From contig NW_024040040.1 in the NCBI RefSeq assembly GCF_014851395.1, positions 9,052,711 through 9,116,710 of the forward strand: 64,000 bases of DNA, written 5' to 3'. Position numbers and translations under genes: made by a program. Within the stretch, counting starts at the first letter, position 1. Every line of letters begins with the position of its first letter. Of this stretch, positions 35,861-48,593 are shown piece after piece. The DNA is from Micropterus salmoides. Its lineage: Eukaryota > Chordata > Actinopteri > Centrarchiformes > Centrarchidae. Below the pieces are notes generated by a model. That model had not been told where the DNA came from, ran no database searches, and saw only the letters and a program-made list of their open reading frames with translations.

Positions 35861-35970
35861 ACTTCCAGTCTTTGCCAAGCTAAGCTGCTGCTGTAGTTTC
35901 ATATTTGGCATACAGTACAGATATGAGCGTGGTATCAATCTTCTCATCTAACGCTTGGCAAGAAAGTGAA
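35861..35970 (+). repeat. Dispersed teleost repeat, copy C (3' part)
   Basis: Matches the right half of copy B: cttccagtctttgccaagctaagc, then atcttctcatctaacgcttgg and caagaaagtgaat. Preceded by a poly-A run. Confidence 0.55.
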
Positions 35971-36833
35971 TATGCAGATTTCCTATAGAGTTAAACAGTT
36001 GAAATGCATGAAACCATTTGTAACAAGAGTATAGCTGTATGTATGCTTTTAAACCTTGTTTCTCACATTTTAGATGGTAGTCTCCCATTAAATCAAGATA
36101 TGTTACTTTCATAACTGTACAGTGACATTTTTAAATTTACTTTAAATTTCATTTCTGGTGTGAGCTGACCTGTGGATGAAAAACATACCGACACAGTTTT
36201 TTCAATGTTAGCTACGTTTTGTTTTAGTTTTGGTGGATTAAGATGTTCTTCCTCAACAGGTGAAAGTGTTAATATCCTGCACGTTCATTGTCTTACAACA
36301 AAATAGATTATGTTAGCATGTAAACACCGGTTCCTCTAAGCTTTAATTTCATTTTTTTTTATGCGCTGCTTGTAGACATGAGCATGTCAGCTCATTCTGG
36401 TGAGGATCCGTCTGATTATGGCAGATAATGGTCCATCCAGCTGGTGTGTGCCTGTGCCAGGTTACCCATGCCTTTGAGCTGAGTCAGGGACTGTCTGGGC
36501 TCCGTGCCCAGTAACTCTGGCAGTCAACAGTTCACTATTTTACAGCCAATTTACAGCAACATTGCTTAAGACTGCACGCTGCATGAATTCGGTCATCACA
36601 CATTCCAGGCACACGTACACTGGAAACGGTCCCGGTCTTCAGCCTTGTTTATGCTTCCATTGCATCCATGCCAGCTACCTGGCAGCTAGGCCTCTTTGTC
36701 CTATTAGCTGTAGAGATGGAATAATTAATGTCTGGCCAAATCTGCAATGTGTGCTCACGCCAATGGGTCACGATTAAATTTGTGTCACAACATTTGCAGG
36801 TACTCAAGCCTTTAGCAAGTAAGAATTAAAAAT

Positions 36834-36846
36834 GGGGGGGGGGGGG
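36834..36846 (+). repeat. Poly-G run (13)
   Basis: Thirteen consecutive G in gene-free DNA. Confidence 0.85.
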
Positions 36847-39800
36847 TGCATCGCTCTTTGGGTGAGGTGTGAATTGAAATAAGTCATTATCTACAGAAAA
36901 CACCTTCCCGAGAGGCAAGCAAGGAGAGGCTTCAAAAGGATACTTTATTTTCCCAATCCAGACACATTGCAGAAAATAGGAGGGGAGCGTGCAGGGAGCA
37001 TCTCTGGGAGGCCGGTTATGGCAAGCTGCTTAGGTAACGGCATTAGACAACCAAACATCAAAGCCTTAAATATTCAAGGGGCCCTGAGATGGCAAGAAGT
37101 GTACAAATGGATTATTCCTTCTTGAGTAAACACACATAGAATATGTGGCAGAGTGAGAAAAGGCAAGGCAAATTGCGGTGGTTCAAGATGATAGTAAACG
37201 GTAAAAGAGCAATAATAATCATTTCCAAGACAAGAAGAGGTGTTACCGCAGATCAAACACCTTTCTCGCCAGTGCTTACCAGTAAAACCAATTCAGCTGC
37301 GCACAATATCCAGCTGTCACCATTGACTGTGTTAATATTGTGATGCTTCTGTTGTGCTCTCCTAGCCCATTCCCAAGAAAACTGTTCAACAAGGTGTCTG
37401 AGGTTTGTGATGAAGCATGAAAGCTGAAGCCTACAGGAACATTGTCACCATGTCAGAAAAATGAGTCTGTGGAACTTCTCTTGATGTATGGGTAGGATGT
37501 CTTGTGATGAATAGCCAACCTTGTTTCCCAAACTCTTCTCCAGTGCAGCAGCTCCATCACCATGCTGCTCTATCTTCATACATCTAAACCCCTGCCTGAT
37601 TTATCGGAGGGTGCGGCAGAGTCGCCAGACCTTGCATCAAACGCTACAGTATTTTGTGCACGAGTACAAATGCTTACACTGACTGTGTGAAGAAAGATAC
37701 ATTTGTAAGATAGATGAATGGTCCACATTTGAATTGCAAAATATCCAGATGCTCATTTCAAGGATTTACATGGATTAGTTTGTTAAATATTTTGACAGTA
37801 TCTCTGTGAAGAAAAATCTCTCACTTAACTAAACGCATTTCCCAGAGAAATGATGATTGATTATTTCAGTCTCAGTGTCCGTATCATAATGGCCTTTCTT
37901 TAGCTAAATATTACCTACTTAAATATTTTCATGCTGCTTTGTTGTGGAGGTCCCTTCAGGATAAACCCACATCAATAAGAGATGTTTAGTCCGGTATTAA
38001 TGGAAAGAAGATTTTCTGCATTATTCAGGGGAGTCTTTAAACATGGCTGTGATCCAGAGTTAAGATGTGTATTGCGACCATCTGGTTAAGATTCAGAATC
38101 CCAGAAAGCTTGTGTCGCCCACTCGTAAAGCTCAGTGTGTCCTATCCTGTGGCCGACTATTTAAAATGCACCGTGCATGTGTGGATTCCTTCTACGGATA
38201 ACAGCAGCCCTAATGTAAAATCTAAGAAGATTGTTCTGTAAGCCTTAAAAGATCATATCTGATAGAAAAGCAATGGAACCATTTCAGATAAAGCTTAACG
38301 TGAGCCCCAGAACCCGTGCAAGAGGTGCAAGACCAGAGGCCGGGTTATTCTTTTATGTTTGTGGCCAAAGCTCTGTGGCAAAGCACCCCTCCTGGCATTT
38401 AAAACACATGTCTGCGATAACATCATTGGTTCTTTTCTCCCTGCCTCTGGCCTCCAGAGAGAATCTCTGAGCATCTCTAAATGTCACGTTAAGTGCTTCT
38501 CTTGTCCCGCGCTGACACAAAAACGAGGCGCTCCCAGAATACAAAAAAGGCTCATACTGGATGGCTGCCATAGCTCAAAGAGAGGGACAGTTATTTCCTC
38601 TCCTCTTTCCTGCACTCTCCCTCATTTGTTCAAACTGTCAAAAGTAACATTTAGCCTCTAATAGGGCTACCCAAAGGACGCCAAATACTTTTGTTTGTGG
38701 TCCTAACTAAATTTGAGTGCCAGACTACATTCATAAAACACAAGTCATGGCTGCTCGGAAGGTTGGTATTAACATTGTATAGTCAATATAACCCAAATGA
38801 AAACACTCCTCCCTGTAATACAGATATATCTAAAAGCGGCAAGAGCCCGAGCAGTGCACTAATTGTCCTGTAACTTAATACTAAGAGGGAAATATAATTA
38901 GATCCTCCGGGTAAGAAATCAGGAGTGCAGTGGTGTAGAAATTATGTTAAATACTAATGTCATAACAAGGTGCTATTTTAGCTGCCTGGAGCTGTGACAC
39001 AAGTGTAAGACAGAAATTAGATTCCTCCTGGTTGGTTTCCTGTTAAGAGCTGTTTCCACTGTGCTGTTTTCATTGTCATTTGCAAATTTAAACACAAGGT
39101 GGGAAAGTGCACCCAGAAAATTAGCAATTGAAACAAAAGGTGGCTTCAACACAGAGTACAGAAGGAAAGCTTCTCTTGATTTTGTCAGAAAAATTTTCTG
39201 TATCAGCATTTTCAGTAAAAAGTGTCAACATTTTGGGCCTATTCGCCTTCGTGCCAAGAGTTATGTGAAAACATATATCCCCCTTCAGCCCACCCAAATA
39301 TATTCTCTAACCCATATTCTACAACCTGAATCGCAGATAACAGAGCAACCTTTCTAATCCTGTCTACTCTGCAACCTTGGTTATATTCCTATTTTCTAGG
39401 CTGCAGCCTTGGAAGCTTGCATTTTGACTATTTGACCGGCCTAAGTATTGTAGTAATTCATATGAAGGTTAAATAAACAAGCTCAAAAAATGAACATCAT
39501 TATCTTGATTAAAATATTAGCAATGGTGAAAATTTGTATTTGGCATAAAAATATTCACATGAAGAGATATTTATTGAATATGTATGGTTTATAAATGATT
39601 TCTAATTGAATGTTACTATTGTTAGATTCACCCTCAGCAGGGCATAGCAGCCTGAAGGATGTCTGATGGGGATTTTAACGAGACTATACACTATACTATC
39701 CACTATTTTGCACTGAGGAATAACCTGATTACTGCAGACATATACCCGACTATATGTATTAGCTGAGCATGATTAAGTAAACAATACTTTTTAGGTCTCA

Positions 39801-40092
39801 ATAGCTTTATTTTAGTGGGATTAACAGTATGTGGGCCTTAATGTGGCCTATAAGGAAACATAATCTACATTTCAAATTGCTTGAAAATTGTATTTGTCAG
39901 CTGAAATATAAAAAAAATATGTATCTGAGAAAGAACCCACAAACCCTACAGCTTGCCTCTCTGACTGTTAAGAGTCCCCCAGAAAAATCTGTCCATTTCA
40001 AGCATTGGCAGTTTTTCTTGCGCTTTGAACAGGATACCTTGCATTCTTGTTTGAGAGGCAATGCCCACCCTAAGGTGACACCTGCCAATCAC

Positions 40093-40140
40093 GGGAAGCA
40101 AGTGGAAACAGCTAGCCTGGCTCTGTCCAAAGGTAAAAAA
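40093..40140 (+). repeat. Dispersed teleost repeat, copy E (short)
   Basis: gtggaaacagctagcctggctctgtccaaaggtaaaa matches the central block of the family seen in copy A. Confidence 0.5.
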
Positions 40141-40282
40141 AGAAAATCAACGTAGCAACACCTCAAAACACAACACAAAAAACAAAACATAAAAACATCA
40201 ATTAATGGTTTGACAGGGCTGTGTTTATGTTCAATTGTTGTTGCTTTGTATTTAGCGAAAGAAATAGGAGTGGTACCACTGG

Positions 40283-41945
40283 TGCTGCCAACTTAGTGAC
40301 TTTCTGAATAAAACTAATAATAATAACTTATATTTATATAGCGCCTTTCACAGGACCCAAGGTTGCTTTACACATAATTGCAGAGACAGAACAATAAAAA
40401 AGTCATTTAGGATTAAATGCCTTTGCAAAGAGCTGGGTATTTAGAAGGTTTTTGAAAGAGAGAGCATTTCGGATCTCTGTGGGGATGGAGTTCCAGAGGG
40501 TGGGGGCTGCGATGCTGAAGGCTCTGTCCCCAGAAGTCTGCAGTCTGGTGTGGGGGACAGAGAGCTGGCCCTTGTCGGTGGACCACAGGTTCCTTGAGGG
40601 GGTGTAGGGGTGGAGAAGGTCCAGTAGGTACTGGGGGGCTGTGGCATGGAGAGATTAATAGGTGAGGAGTAGGATTTTGTAGGTAGGAATTTGACCGAGA
40701 GCCTTTGAAGCTGAGTGAGGATTGGAGTAATGTGCTGCCACGACCTAGTGAGTGTGAGAATCCTAGCAGCCAAGTTCTGGACATATTTTAGCCTGTCCAG
40801 GACCTTGCTGGGTACCCCATACAGGACACCATTTCATTAGTCCAAGCGGGAGGTGATGAAGGCATGGATGAGTGACTCTGACACAGAGTCTGAGAGTGAT
40901 GGTTGAAGTCTGGAGATGTTTTTGAGATGGTAGAAAGCAGATTTGGTAATGAGTTTGACATATGACTGGAAGGAAAGGGTGGAGTCCAAAATGACACCAA
41001 GGTTGCAGACTTCTTGGGATGGAGAGATGGAGCAGCCATCCACTTTGAGGAATAGATCACTTACCCTCAGGAGCAGCGGCTTGGGAGCCACTACCATTAG
41101 CTCCGTTTTGCTGCCGTTTAGCTTTAGATTGGATGACATCCAGGTTTTTATTTCATTCAGGCAGTTAACAAGTGACAGAGTTGAGTGGATGGTTTGGTGC
41201 TGATATACAGCTGTGTGTCATCAGCATAACAGTGGAAACTGAGACCATGGTGACGAATTATCTGGCCGAGGGGGAGCATGTAAATGGTGAAACACCTTGT
41301 TTGACTGGGGCAGGGGGGGAGCTGGAGTCTCTAAATGTGATGAACTGTTCCCTATTGGAGAGATATGATGGAACCAGGATGGTGCTGAACCCGTGAGGCC
41401 AACACATTCAGATGGACGGTTGAGAAGGATGGTATGGGAAACTGTGTCAAAGGCTGATGAGAGATCTAGAAGAATGAGGATGCTGATATGTCCAGAATCA
41501 GTGGCGATGAGGAGGTCATTAGTTCTTGCTAGATTTGCCAACTTTTACCCCTTTAGCGACTTTGTCTTATTTTTTCTTGAAACGCAATGTGAAATTTTGA
41601 ACTTTGTTTTTTGACCCTTCCTATTTAAGTTTACAAGAGTAGAGTTTATTCCAGTGTCGGGATCCTCTCTATTTATTACACTTCAGTTCCATGGTCTATA
41701 AAACAGCCTTCATAAAAAGGTTTTTGAAAATAGAGATATATTTTGATGCATATTGATGTGATGAAAAATAATATTAACTGATGATTATTTAGTTACCTAC
41801 TTAGCTTGACTCCATTATTTTTTTTATCTTTTTTTATGTTTATAATTAGGTTACAAATTAGCATGTGGCAAAATCTAGCGACTTTTCCAGCAGGCTTGAG
41901 CTACTTTCCACGGAAAATAGTGTGCAAACTTGGGTACAACTAGCC
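40283..41945. mobile_element. Possible older repeat split by the LINE
   Basis: gctgccaacttagtgacttt (about 40288) lies left of the LINE. Right of it lie tttgccaacttttaccccttt, agcgactttgtc (about 41533-41570) and ctagcgacttttccagcagg (about 41874). The repeated 'gccaac...agcgacttt' phrases are typical of a dispersed fish repeat I recall; the LINE appears inserted in it. Confidence 0.35.
40311..41540 (-). mobile_element. 5'-truncated, broken non-LTR retrotransposon (L2/CR1-like LINE)
   Basis: On the - strand, from 41540 downward, shifted frames encode reverse-transcriptase blocks: ILILLDLSSAFDTVSH (about 41490-41440), LKLNGSKTELMVV (about 41125-41090), LGVILDSTLSFQSYV (about 41000-40955) and SVSESLIHAFITSRLD (about 40885-40838). 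The C-terminal region follows, and the element ends in the fish L2/CR1-type tail gcgctatataaatataagtt with TTA repeats at 40311-40345. Frameshifts and stops make it inactive. Confidence 0.85.
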
Positions 41946-42094
41946 CCGGAGTTACATTTCTTGGCAGGAAATGCAACTCCCCGACCAGTAAAAACACATC
42001 TTGAACAAGACATAATGTGTTAATTATTGAGATTTAGAGGTGATGATAGTTGGAATTTATATTTTTTTGAAACCTTGGACAGAGCCATGCTAGC

Positions 42095-42240
42095 AGTTTC
42101 CCCCTGCTTCCAATCTTTATGCGAAGCTATGCTAACTGTCTCCTCATTGTATCTTTACATTCAGTTTTTAACTATGAAGCTAGAAGAGTTAATTAGAGTA
42201 AAGAGTCAATTTTCTCTCTATCTAACTTTTGACAAGAACG
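42095..42240 (+). repeat. Dispersed teleost repeat, copy D
   Basis: cccctgcttccaatctttatgcgaagctatgctaactg aligns with the central part of copy B, and the end tctatctaacttttgacaag aligns with its 3' end. Diverged. Confidence 0.45.
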
Positions 42241-45200
42241 TTTATGACCCAGGCTTTCACCTTGCCTTCATTGTGTAGCCATTCTGAACAGCAGAAAAAT
42301 TGTTTGTTTCTAGCATCCCCCAGCCATAGTGTTCAAATTGGCTGCCATGTGAAACGAGTTGCCAGACCTTAAGTTTGAGTTATCAGACCTTAAGTTTCAC
42401 AAACAGGACTTCATCCGATGCTCCTACAGGAAATGTGCAGGGTTTGGTAATGCTGCAGACACAAGCAGAATTTTATACTGTCTTACAATAAAGTCAGAGT
42501 AAAGTTTTATACCCATGAGCACGTTCATCATACATTACTCATATATTTGATCTCCATTACCTGTGTTTGCTCCAAAAGATCTGCTGCTGTGGCTGATTTG
42601 CCCTAAAGAGCCCAGGCCTCCTCGCTCAGTAGGAGGATAAGAAAAAGTCAGTGCAAACCTCGTCATTTGTCTGTTATATATAATTCTTTAGTACTTCGGT
42701 ACCTCATCTGACCTGAGCAACATTCATAGGGGACAATGAAAGGAAACGGTGGGACGCTTCTCTATCTCCCCTCCCCACCGCAGCGCTCTTTCATCTCTCC
42801 TTCCCACAAGGCTGATTCACCACTGGTGACCCCTGCGGCTGCCTCGTTGAAAATAGACAACAAAGTGTCTGAGATGAAAACCAGTGGGCAGTTGTAGGCT
42901 AGATTGCTGCTCGGCTTCAAGTTGGTCGGGCAGTGGCGAGCACTCTCGCTGAGCTGACACTTCTATTTGTCTGGATTCTAGTCTGGCACTGCCATGCGCC
43001 CACATCTACGAGCATTAACAAGCACAACCCTGACAGATCTTTTCTTTATGGAAGATTTAAAATGCCTTTATTAAAACAAATCTAACTAATTAATGTGAAA
43101 CACAATACACAATTGTTGTATGAATTTCCTTTGTATGAATACATTTACTGTGTCATAACTAAACGAAAAACATATATTAAAGAGCAAATATTTTGCTTTT
43201 TGTTATAAATAACTGAATGAATAGTTTTTCAAATCAAATCACAACACAGAAAACACTGTTAGCATTAGCATATCCTCCTCCAATATACCTACGAATTTAT
43301 AAAGATGTGGATATGGCGCGGCCACTCAGCCTTGCTGCCAGTTTGTCTCAGTGGAATAGCCCCCTGTGCAGTGGGCCTCACAACCCAGTAGCATAACTCC
43401 TAAAAACTTTTTTGGCTTCTGGGCTTGGAAAGCAATTTTCCCTCAAGTGAATGAGCGCCATCTTGGAGTCCGGTATCCAGTTGTTGGACATTGTGTTTTC
43501 ATCTCAAGAAAGAACAAGTTCCCCTTGCACCTCGCCATGAAAACTGATGACATGCTTCGTGTTTAGAATTGGCGGGCCTATGCTGCTGTCTGCTGGACTG
43601 AATTTTTGTGTTGTGATTTCATTGTAATGTCACAATGAAAAACAATTTACAATTAAGTTCCTAAAATGCTAAATGATGTCCCTTTGACATGTGTTTTTCA
43701 TTTAATTATGACACAATAGATGCATGAGAAGAAAATAATTATCTTCTCTTCACTTAGTTTCTCTTGTTTGTCTTTATTTAGGTATTTTAACGTTTCTCTC
43801 TGCACCCCTGCTCTTAAGCTGCATCTCCTTTAACTGTTTTGAAAAGATAAAAGTCACTGTATTTGATTTAGAAATTGCATGTGAACGCACACAGACAAAA
43901 AAACTGCTGTATCAAAGGTCTCTCTTTACCTTTTGATCATCCGATTCTCTAAAATATCTCAGGATGCTTATCTGGGAGCAGAAATACAGTAAGCATAACT
44001 GTACACAGCATTTCAGTATGCAGAGTGGTCTAAATCCATCTTGTCCTCTGCAGGGGAAGATAAGAACCTCCTTCATGAATAAAGATGCATCGGCATCCTC
44101 TCCTCTCCTGTGTTCAATGTGTACTTGTTACAGCGGCCATTATTTATAGTCCCACTAAGGCCCAGAGTGGTGAGAGTGGGTCTCATGGGGAATTGGGAAG
44201 TGGAGCCACTGCTACCTATAGTGGGAAAGATATACCACCTCACCCCCGCTGAGAACTTCGTGCAGGAAATGAGCTCATAAATCAAGCAGTAAATTGAGTG
44301 TAGGGCTGCGCTTACTCATCTCAAGAGGTCCGCTCCTCTTCCTCCACACACCCCTGCTCCTTTTTACTGCATGACTAATGCAACGCTGCAACTTCTCTGC
44401 CTGCGTGTGTCGTCTCTCACTCTGGTAAACTCTTATCAAAAAAGTGTGGATTTTATTTTCAAGTAAACATCATAACTCTGGCCTGGAGGCTACAGTGAGT
44501 GTGTCTCGGAAGGGAGGGAAGCTGCGCGGGGAAAAAGTGAGCCTAGCTGGCATTTGGGTCCAGAAACAAGCACATCAGCATCTTGTCCTACAGCTGAACT
44601 TCACCGCCTCATTGTGATGCCACTGGTGAGAGCTGAGTGTCTTTACCCGGAAACAGCCTGTGAGGAGAGTTTCTCCTGCCCGCCTCAGGCTATCCTGACA
44701 GTCACAGGCCCTGTCCGGAGGAATTAAAATCTCTATTTATCAGGACTCGACTGAAGCTGTCTGGGGAGTGACCGGGGAAATGGCACATAGTCGGCCTCTT
44801 CCAGCAGTGGGACTCTGATGGAGAGTTCAACACGCTGGGATGTGTCCATGTAGGTTGTTTCTTGACAGCATGTGTGATGTAAGAAAAAAATCCACTCTCA
44901 TCCCAGCTTCACACTTTGTCTCACTTTGTTTAAGTGCTGTGCCAGCGCTTGCAATGTCCTGAATGTGAATCGTTCTTTGATCGTGAGCTTAAAAGAAACA
45001 TCCAAAGAACCAATTTAAGACTGGTCCCTGAATACAAGCAGTGTATGTGCATGTATATGTGTGTGCGTATGTGTGGAGCCACCCTGCTGAGCGTAGCTTC
45101 CCATTAAAGCAGGGACCTTGTCGCCTCCTGCAGCTGCTCTCCATCACAGCAGCAGTAGGCAGCATTTCCTCTGACAGGCAGGGAAAGCTACAGCGCCTGC

Positions 45201-45287
45201 AGAGCTGAGATCAGATCTCTACTGACCTCCACTGGTGAAATTATGTACATGCTAGGGTGGCTACCGCAGTCATAGAAATCCCCTGAA

Positions 45288-45390
45288 TCAATCAATCAAG
45301 TTTTTTTTTATCACATGTAATCATAAAGGGTACAATCACAGTGAAATGTAATCCGGCCAGTTCCTTCAATGTGTGCATTAAAAAGAGTCA
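45288..45390 (-). mobile_element. Probable LINE 3'-end fragment
   Basis: aatcaagttttttttatcac followed by gggtacaatcacagtgaaatg resembles the reverse complement of a common fish LINE 3' tail. Short and diverged. Confidence 0.35.
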
Positions 45391-45753
45391 CAGCCTGTGG
45401 CTACAGAACTTAAGGTGTTAAAAAGGTTGGTTCAAAACAAAATCACACAAAACCAAATGTTGACCTTTAACCTCTAAATTCTTAATGAATTTAACAATAT
45501 CTTTTTAGAAAACGTGTTCTTCTTCTTCTAGATGGCTCACACAATGTTTGTTTGTTTACTCCAGTACTGTACTTCAGGACAATGTAAAGGTACTTGTACT
45601 TTCCATTTTCTGCCCCTTTATACTTCTAGATAACTGCATTTCATTTGGAAATATTGTACTTTTTACTCCACTACATTTATCTGACAGATGTAGTTACTTT
45701 TCAGATCGATATTATTTAGGAAGAGCTTACGAAATAGGCTTACAATGCAGTGG

Positions 45754-46345
45754 TCCCCAACCTTTTTGGCTTCTGACCCCTTACAAAAAAAGTCTGGTTG
45801 GAGTGCAAAATCAAACTCTACGTTATTAAATGATACAAAACTGAGAAAGCGGAGAAAGTAACATCAACAGGTGTTGTGCATGCCAGCCAAGAATTGCATG
45901 CACCTCTAAGTAGGTAGCTACTGTTTAAAAACGATATATTATTCTTTGTGTGGTGCATCAATGGTAATAAATGACTCTGAGTGGGCCTATAGCCTGTATT
46001 TGTGGACGTTTAGAGTCATTAATATTTAATTACACTTAGTAGAAGTAGCATTCCCTGAGTTTCAACAAAAAAAGGCCTATTTGTGATAACCGCACGTGAT
46101 CAATGTGCACAGCAAAGTGTCTAAAAGGACCTTAAGAGGTGGATGCATTCATTGTTCTGCAGAACAGGTGTTGTAAGCTACCTGCCGAAATGTGCATCCG
46201 CCTCTTTTCTCAGCATATATGAGTGTTACCTCCCGCGAGGTGCATGCAATTCTCGGCGGACATGCAGAAATGAGCAAAATACATGTCCAATTTCAAAACA
46301 GCAGGAGGGTTTTGGGCCCCAGTTTGTGAAGGGGTTGATGATTCA
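45754..46345. mobile_element. hAT-like left end with internal inverted repeats
   Basis: cagtggtccccaacctttttggc (45752-45774) is a familiar hAT-type terminus. Further in, cagccaagaattgcatgcacctc (45884-45906) is inverted at 46237-46259 with 21 of 23 matches. A second inverted pair, aagaggtggatgca (about 46134) and gtgcatccgcctctt (about 46192), nests inside. The right terminus was not found. Confidence 0.45.
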
Positions 46346-47694
46346 ATGCTAATTTTTAAACACAAGGGGGAGCCGTTTCACAAGACTTAGCACTGAAATA
46401 TGTCGCAAAGTTATTCGAATTCTGCACTTCCCAGCATCCCTCAAGCTGGATTGATGGTTATTTCCGCATTTCAAGCTGCTCTCTGCTACCAAAGTGTTTA
46501 TGTTTTATTATTAGGTTTCTGTCATCTGAAGTGTGGAACGCTTACAACTCCCCCATTCCCTTTTTCCAGACTCCCCATTTCAGAGCTCATCGGTCTGCTT
46601 CTCCCTTCCCCCCTTCTCACTGCGAGCTGCGTCTGCTGGCCACAATAACACCGGAAATAAGGAGCTCTGCCCTCAAAGTAGAGGTTTGACTCGACCCTGG
46701 AAATACTCTGCTTAGTCTAGTCATGGATTGACAATGACTTTTCTTCCTATTCCTATTTTGAGCACAGCTGTTAATTGGACTGAGCCCTAACACAGTTCGG
46801 TCTTTTAAATAGCAATCTACTAGTTACTTTACAAATTAAGATTTTTACAAACAAAACTTTAATAAATTAATAAATGTTTTTGATTTAGATTTTGCGTTAT
46901 TTTGTATGTTTTATTTAAAATTATGATATAATTTGTGCTTGAATAATTTTGTGGAAACGGTATATTGCTGTTTAAGAACTGAGCAAATAATTGAGTTACA
47001 ACAACCCGTTGTCTCTGAAGAATTTGTTAATAAAAGAGAATGACACAGAAGTATTAAAACAGAAAATCAGCTGGTCCAGAGACCTGACCCAAAGCAAAGG
47101 GATGCTTAATAGGGGAACAGAGATCCTCTCCCTGCCTTGAATGAACATTCAAGGAGAGGAATGTCAAGAGAGTAAAACAATAAACCAATGTCTTGAGCTC
47201 TGATCTAAACCCTACATATGTGGACAGACTAATATAAAGAGTATAATTAAGGATAAAAGCAATATACTGTGTGTGTATATAGACATGCATAAAATATTAG
47301 ATATAAGGAAAAACAATTTTCTGCCATTACAAATAACTTTATGTGTATTCGTACCAATTGCTTTTAGTAAATGATTTTAAAACATATACTAGGACCTGTA
47401 TTAAATTCAGTTGAATCACTTTTTATGCCGTTGATGCATGGAGTGCACTTTACACATTTTAACTTGTTTAAAAGTAAAAATGAACGAATTTGTTTTACTT
47501 TAATAATAATTCACGCATGAAAGGGACAAAATAACATTTTCAATAGAGGAATTTTACTTGTAACAGAGTATTTTTTTTACAGTGTGGTATTAGTATGTAA
47601 GTAAAGGATCTGAATACTTTAATGTTCTCTGCTGAAATGTACTTAATGGTTTATGTCTTATTAAAGTTACCCTCGTTAACGTTTTACTTTGAAG

Positions 47695-47855
47695 GTAGCT
47701 ACCGGAAGTGCGGTGTTTTATTGTCGCCAGCTTCATGGCGGTTTTCCTTCTGAGCAGAGTTTCAGGAATGTGGAGACCAGCAGCCTCAGATCGCCTGGGG
47801 TGCCGTCGTTTGAAAACTTTTTCAAAGGCTATGAATTATTAACACAAACCCTCCG
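47695..47855 (+). promoter_or_regulatory. dzip1: Candidate dzip1 promoter and non-coding first exon
   Basis: An ETS-type site accggaagtg (47701-47710) lies just before a stretch ending in ctccg|gtaagt (exon end 47855). The next good acceptor, ccaccccag at 48435, would splice it to the exon with the start codon. The exon would carry an upstream ORF, 47735-47842 (35 codons, cttcATGG context). Inferred from splice signals and the ETS motif only. Confidence 0.5.
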
Positions 47856-48435
47856 GTAAGTGGTTTTATGGAGTCCTGTGCAACATATATATACCTCAGA
47901 ATTTCATAGGCAGAATAGTTGGTGATGTATTAGTACTGTATTACTTTTTTTTTTTAAGTTTTGCTCCACACGTTGGATAAAAAAAATGTCCGTTAGCGAA
48001 TGTTAGCCGTGCAGGAGGAGGTTTGAACCGACGTGAGCCGGAGACAGAGAGAAAAGCTACATGAAGTGTCTTGTTTTTCTAAGTAGGAGGGCGTCTTAAA
48101 CTGTGCTCCGACAAGTCCAAGCATGTGTGCCATTGTTTAGGTTGACGTCCAGCAAAGGGGATAACGTTAAACCCGCCTGCCCCATCGTGAAGTGACTGTT
48201 TGGGAAACGAGATGCCAGGAGATTAGCGGTATTTGCTGTTAGCAGGGAAACCATTTGCGCTAAACTCTTTAACTGTTAGGTTGCATTTAATTTGGTTTTA
48301 GACATTGCTTAAGTCGAGTGTGAGGGGAGGATTTGTTTCCCACAGGACGGAGCTTGTTTTGCACCCTCTGTGGGGAAACATTTGCTGATTGCTCTGCGGT
48401 GTTTTGATAACATTTCTCTCCCCCTCCCACCCCAG

Positions 48436-48593
48436 GGACGCTCGTCTCTGTCTTCATGGTAACGCGGCGGACGCCCAGCCTCGCTGTTGTGGTGTTGCGC
48501 TGCCTGTGAAGAGAAAGGGGGGCGGAACCGGAGAGGAACGACGTTTCTCCGGTTTCTTTCTCTCCCAGTTAAAGGCAGAATCAGTCGAAGATG
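48436..48593 (+). CDS. dzip1: dzip1 exon with start codon (5' UTR 48436-48590, ATG 48591-48593)
   Basis: Acceptor ccaccccag|ggacg (48435/48436) and donor ATG|GTAAGG. The exon contributes only the initiator codon; codon 2 begins the next exon. A 17-codon upstream ORF (48456-48509, starting ttcATGGta) lies in this leader, in a different frame from the main start. Open frames on the opposite strand here are shadows. Confidence 0.8.

Larger units (their letters stand above)
26201..47690. other. Gene-free region between hs6st3 and dzip1 (21.5 kb)
   Basis: No supported coding gene was found. It contains hAT-type elements, a truncated LINE, microsatellites and repeat fragments, listed separately. 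Low-repeat segments that could be regulatory are about 28000-28760, 31140-31680 and 44290-45250; they are more GC-balanced than their surroundings, but conservation cannot be judged from one sequence. Confidence 0.7.

Noticed and set aside
40413..41541. Separate small genes on both strands
   Set aside because: The - strand pieces are one broken LINE reverse transcriptase in shifted frames; the + strand frames are their shadows.
26201..47690. Remnants of dnajc3 or uggt2
   Set aside because: No J-domain, TPR or glucosyltransferase-like peptide was seen on either strand, although a sensitive translated search was not possible.
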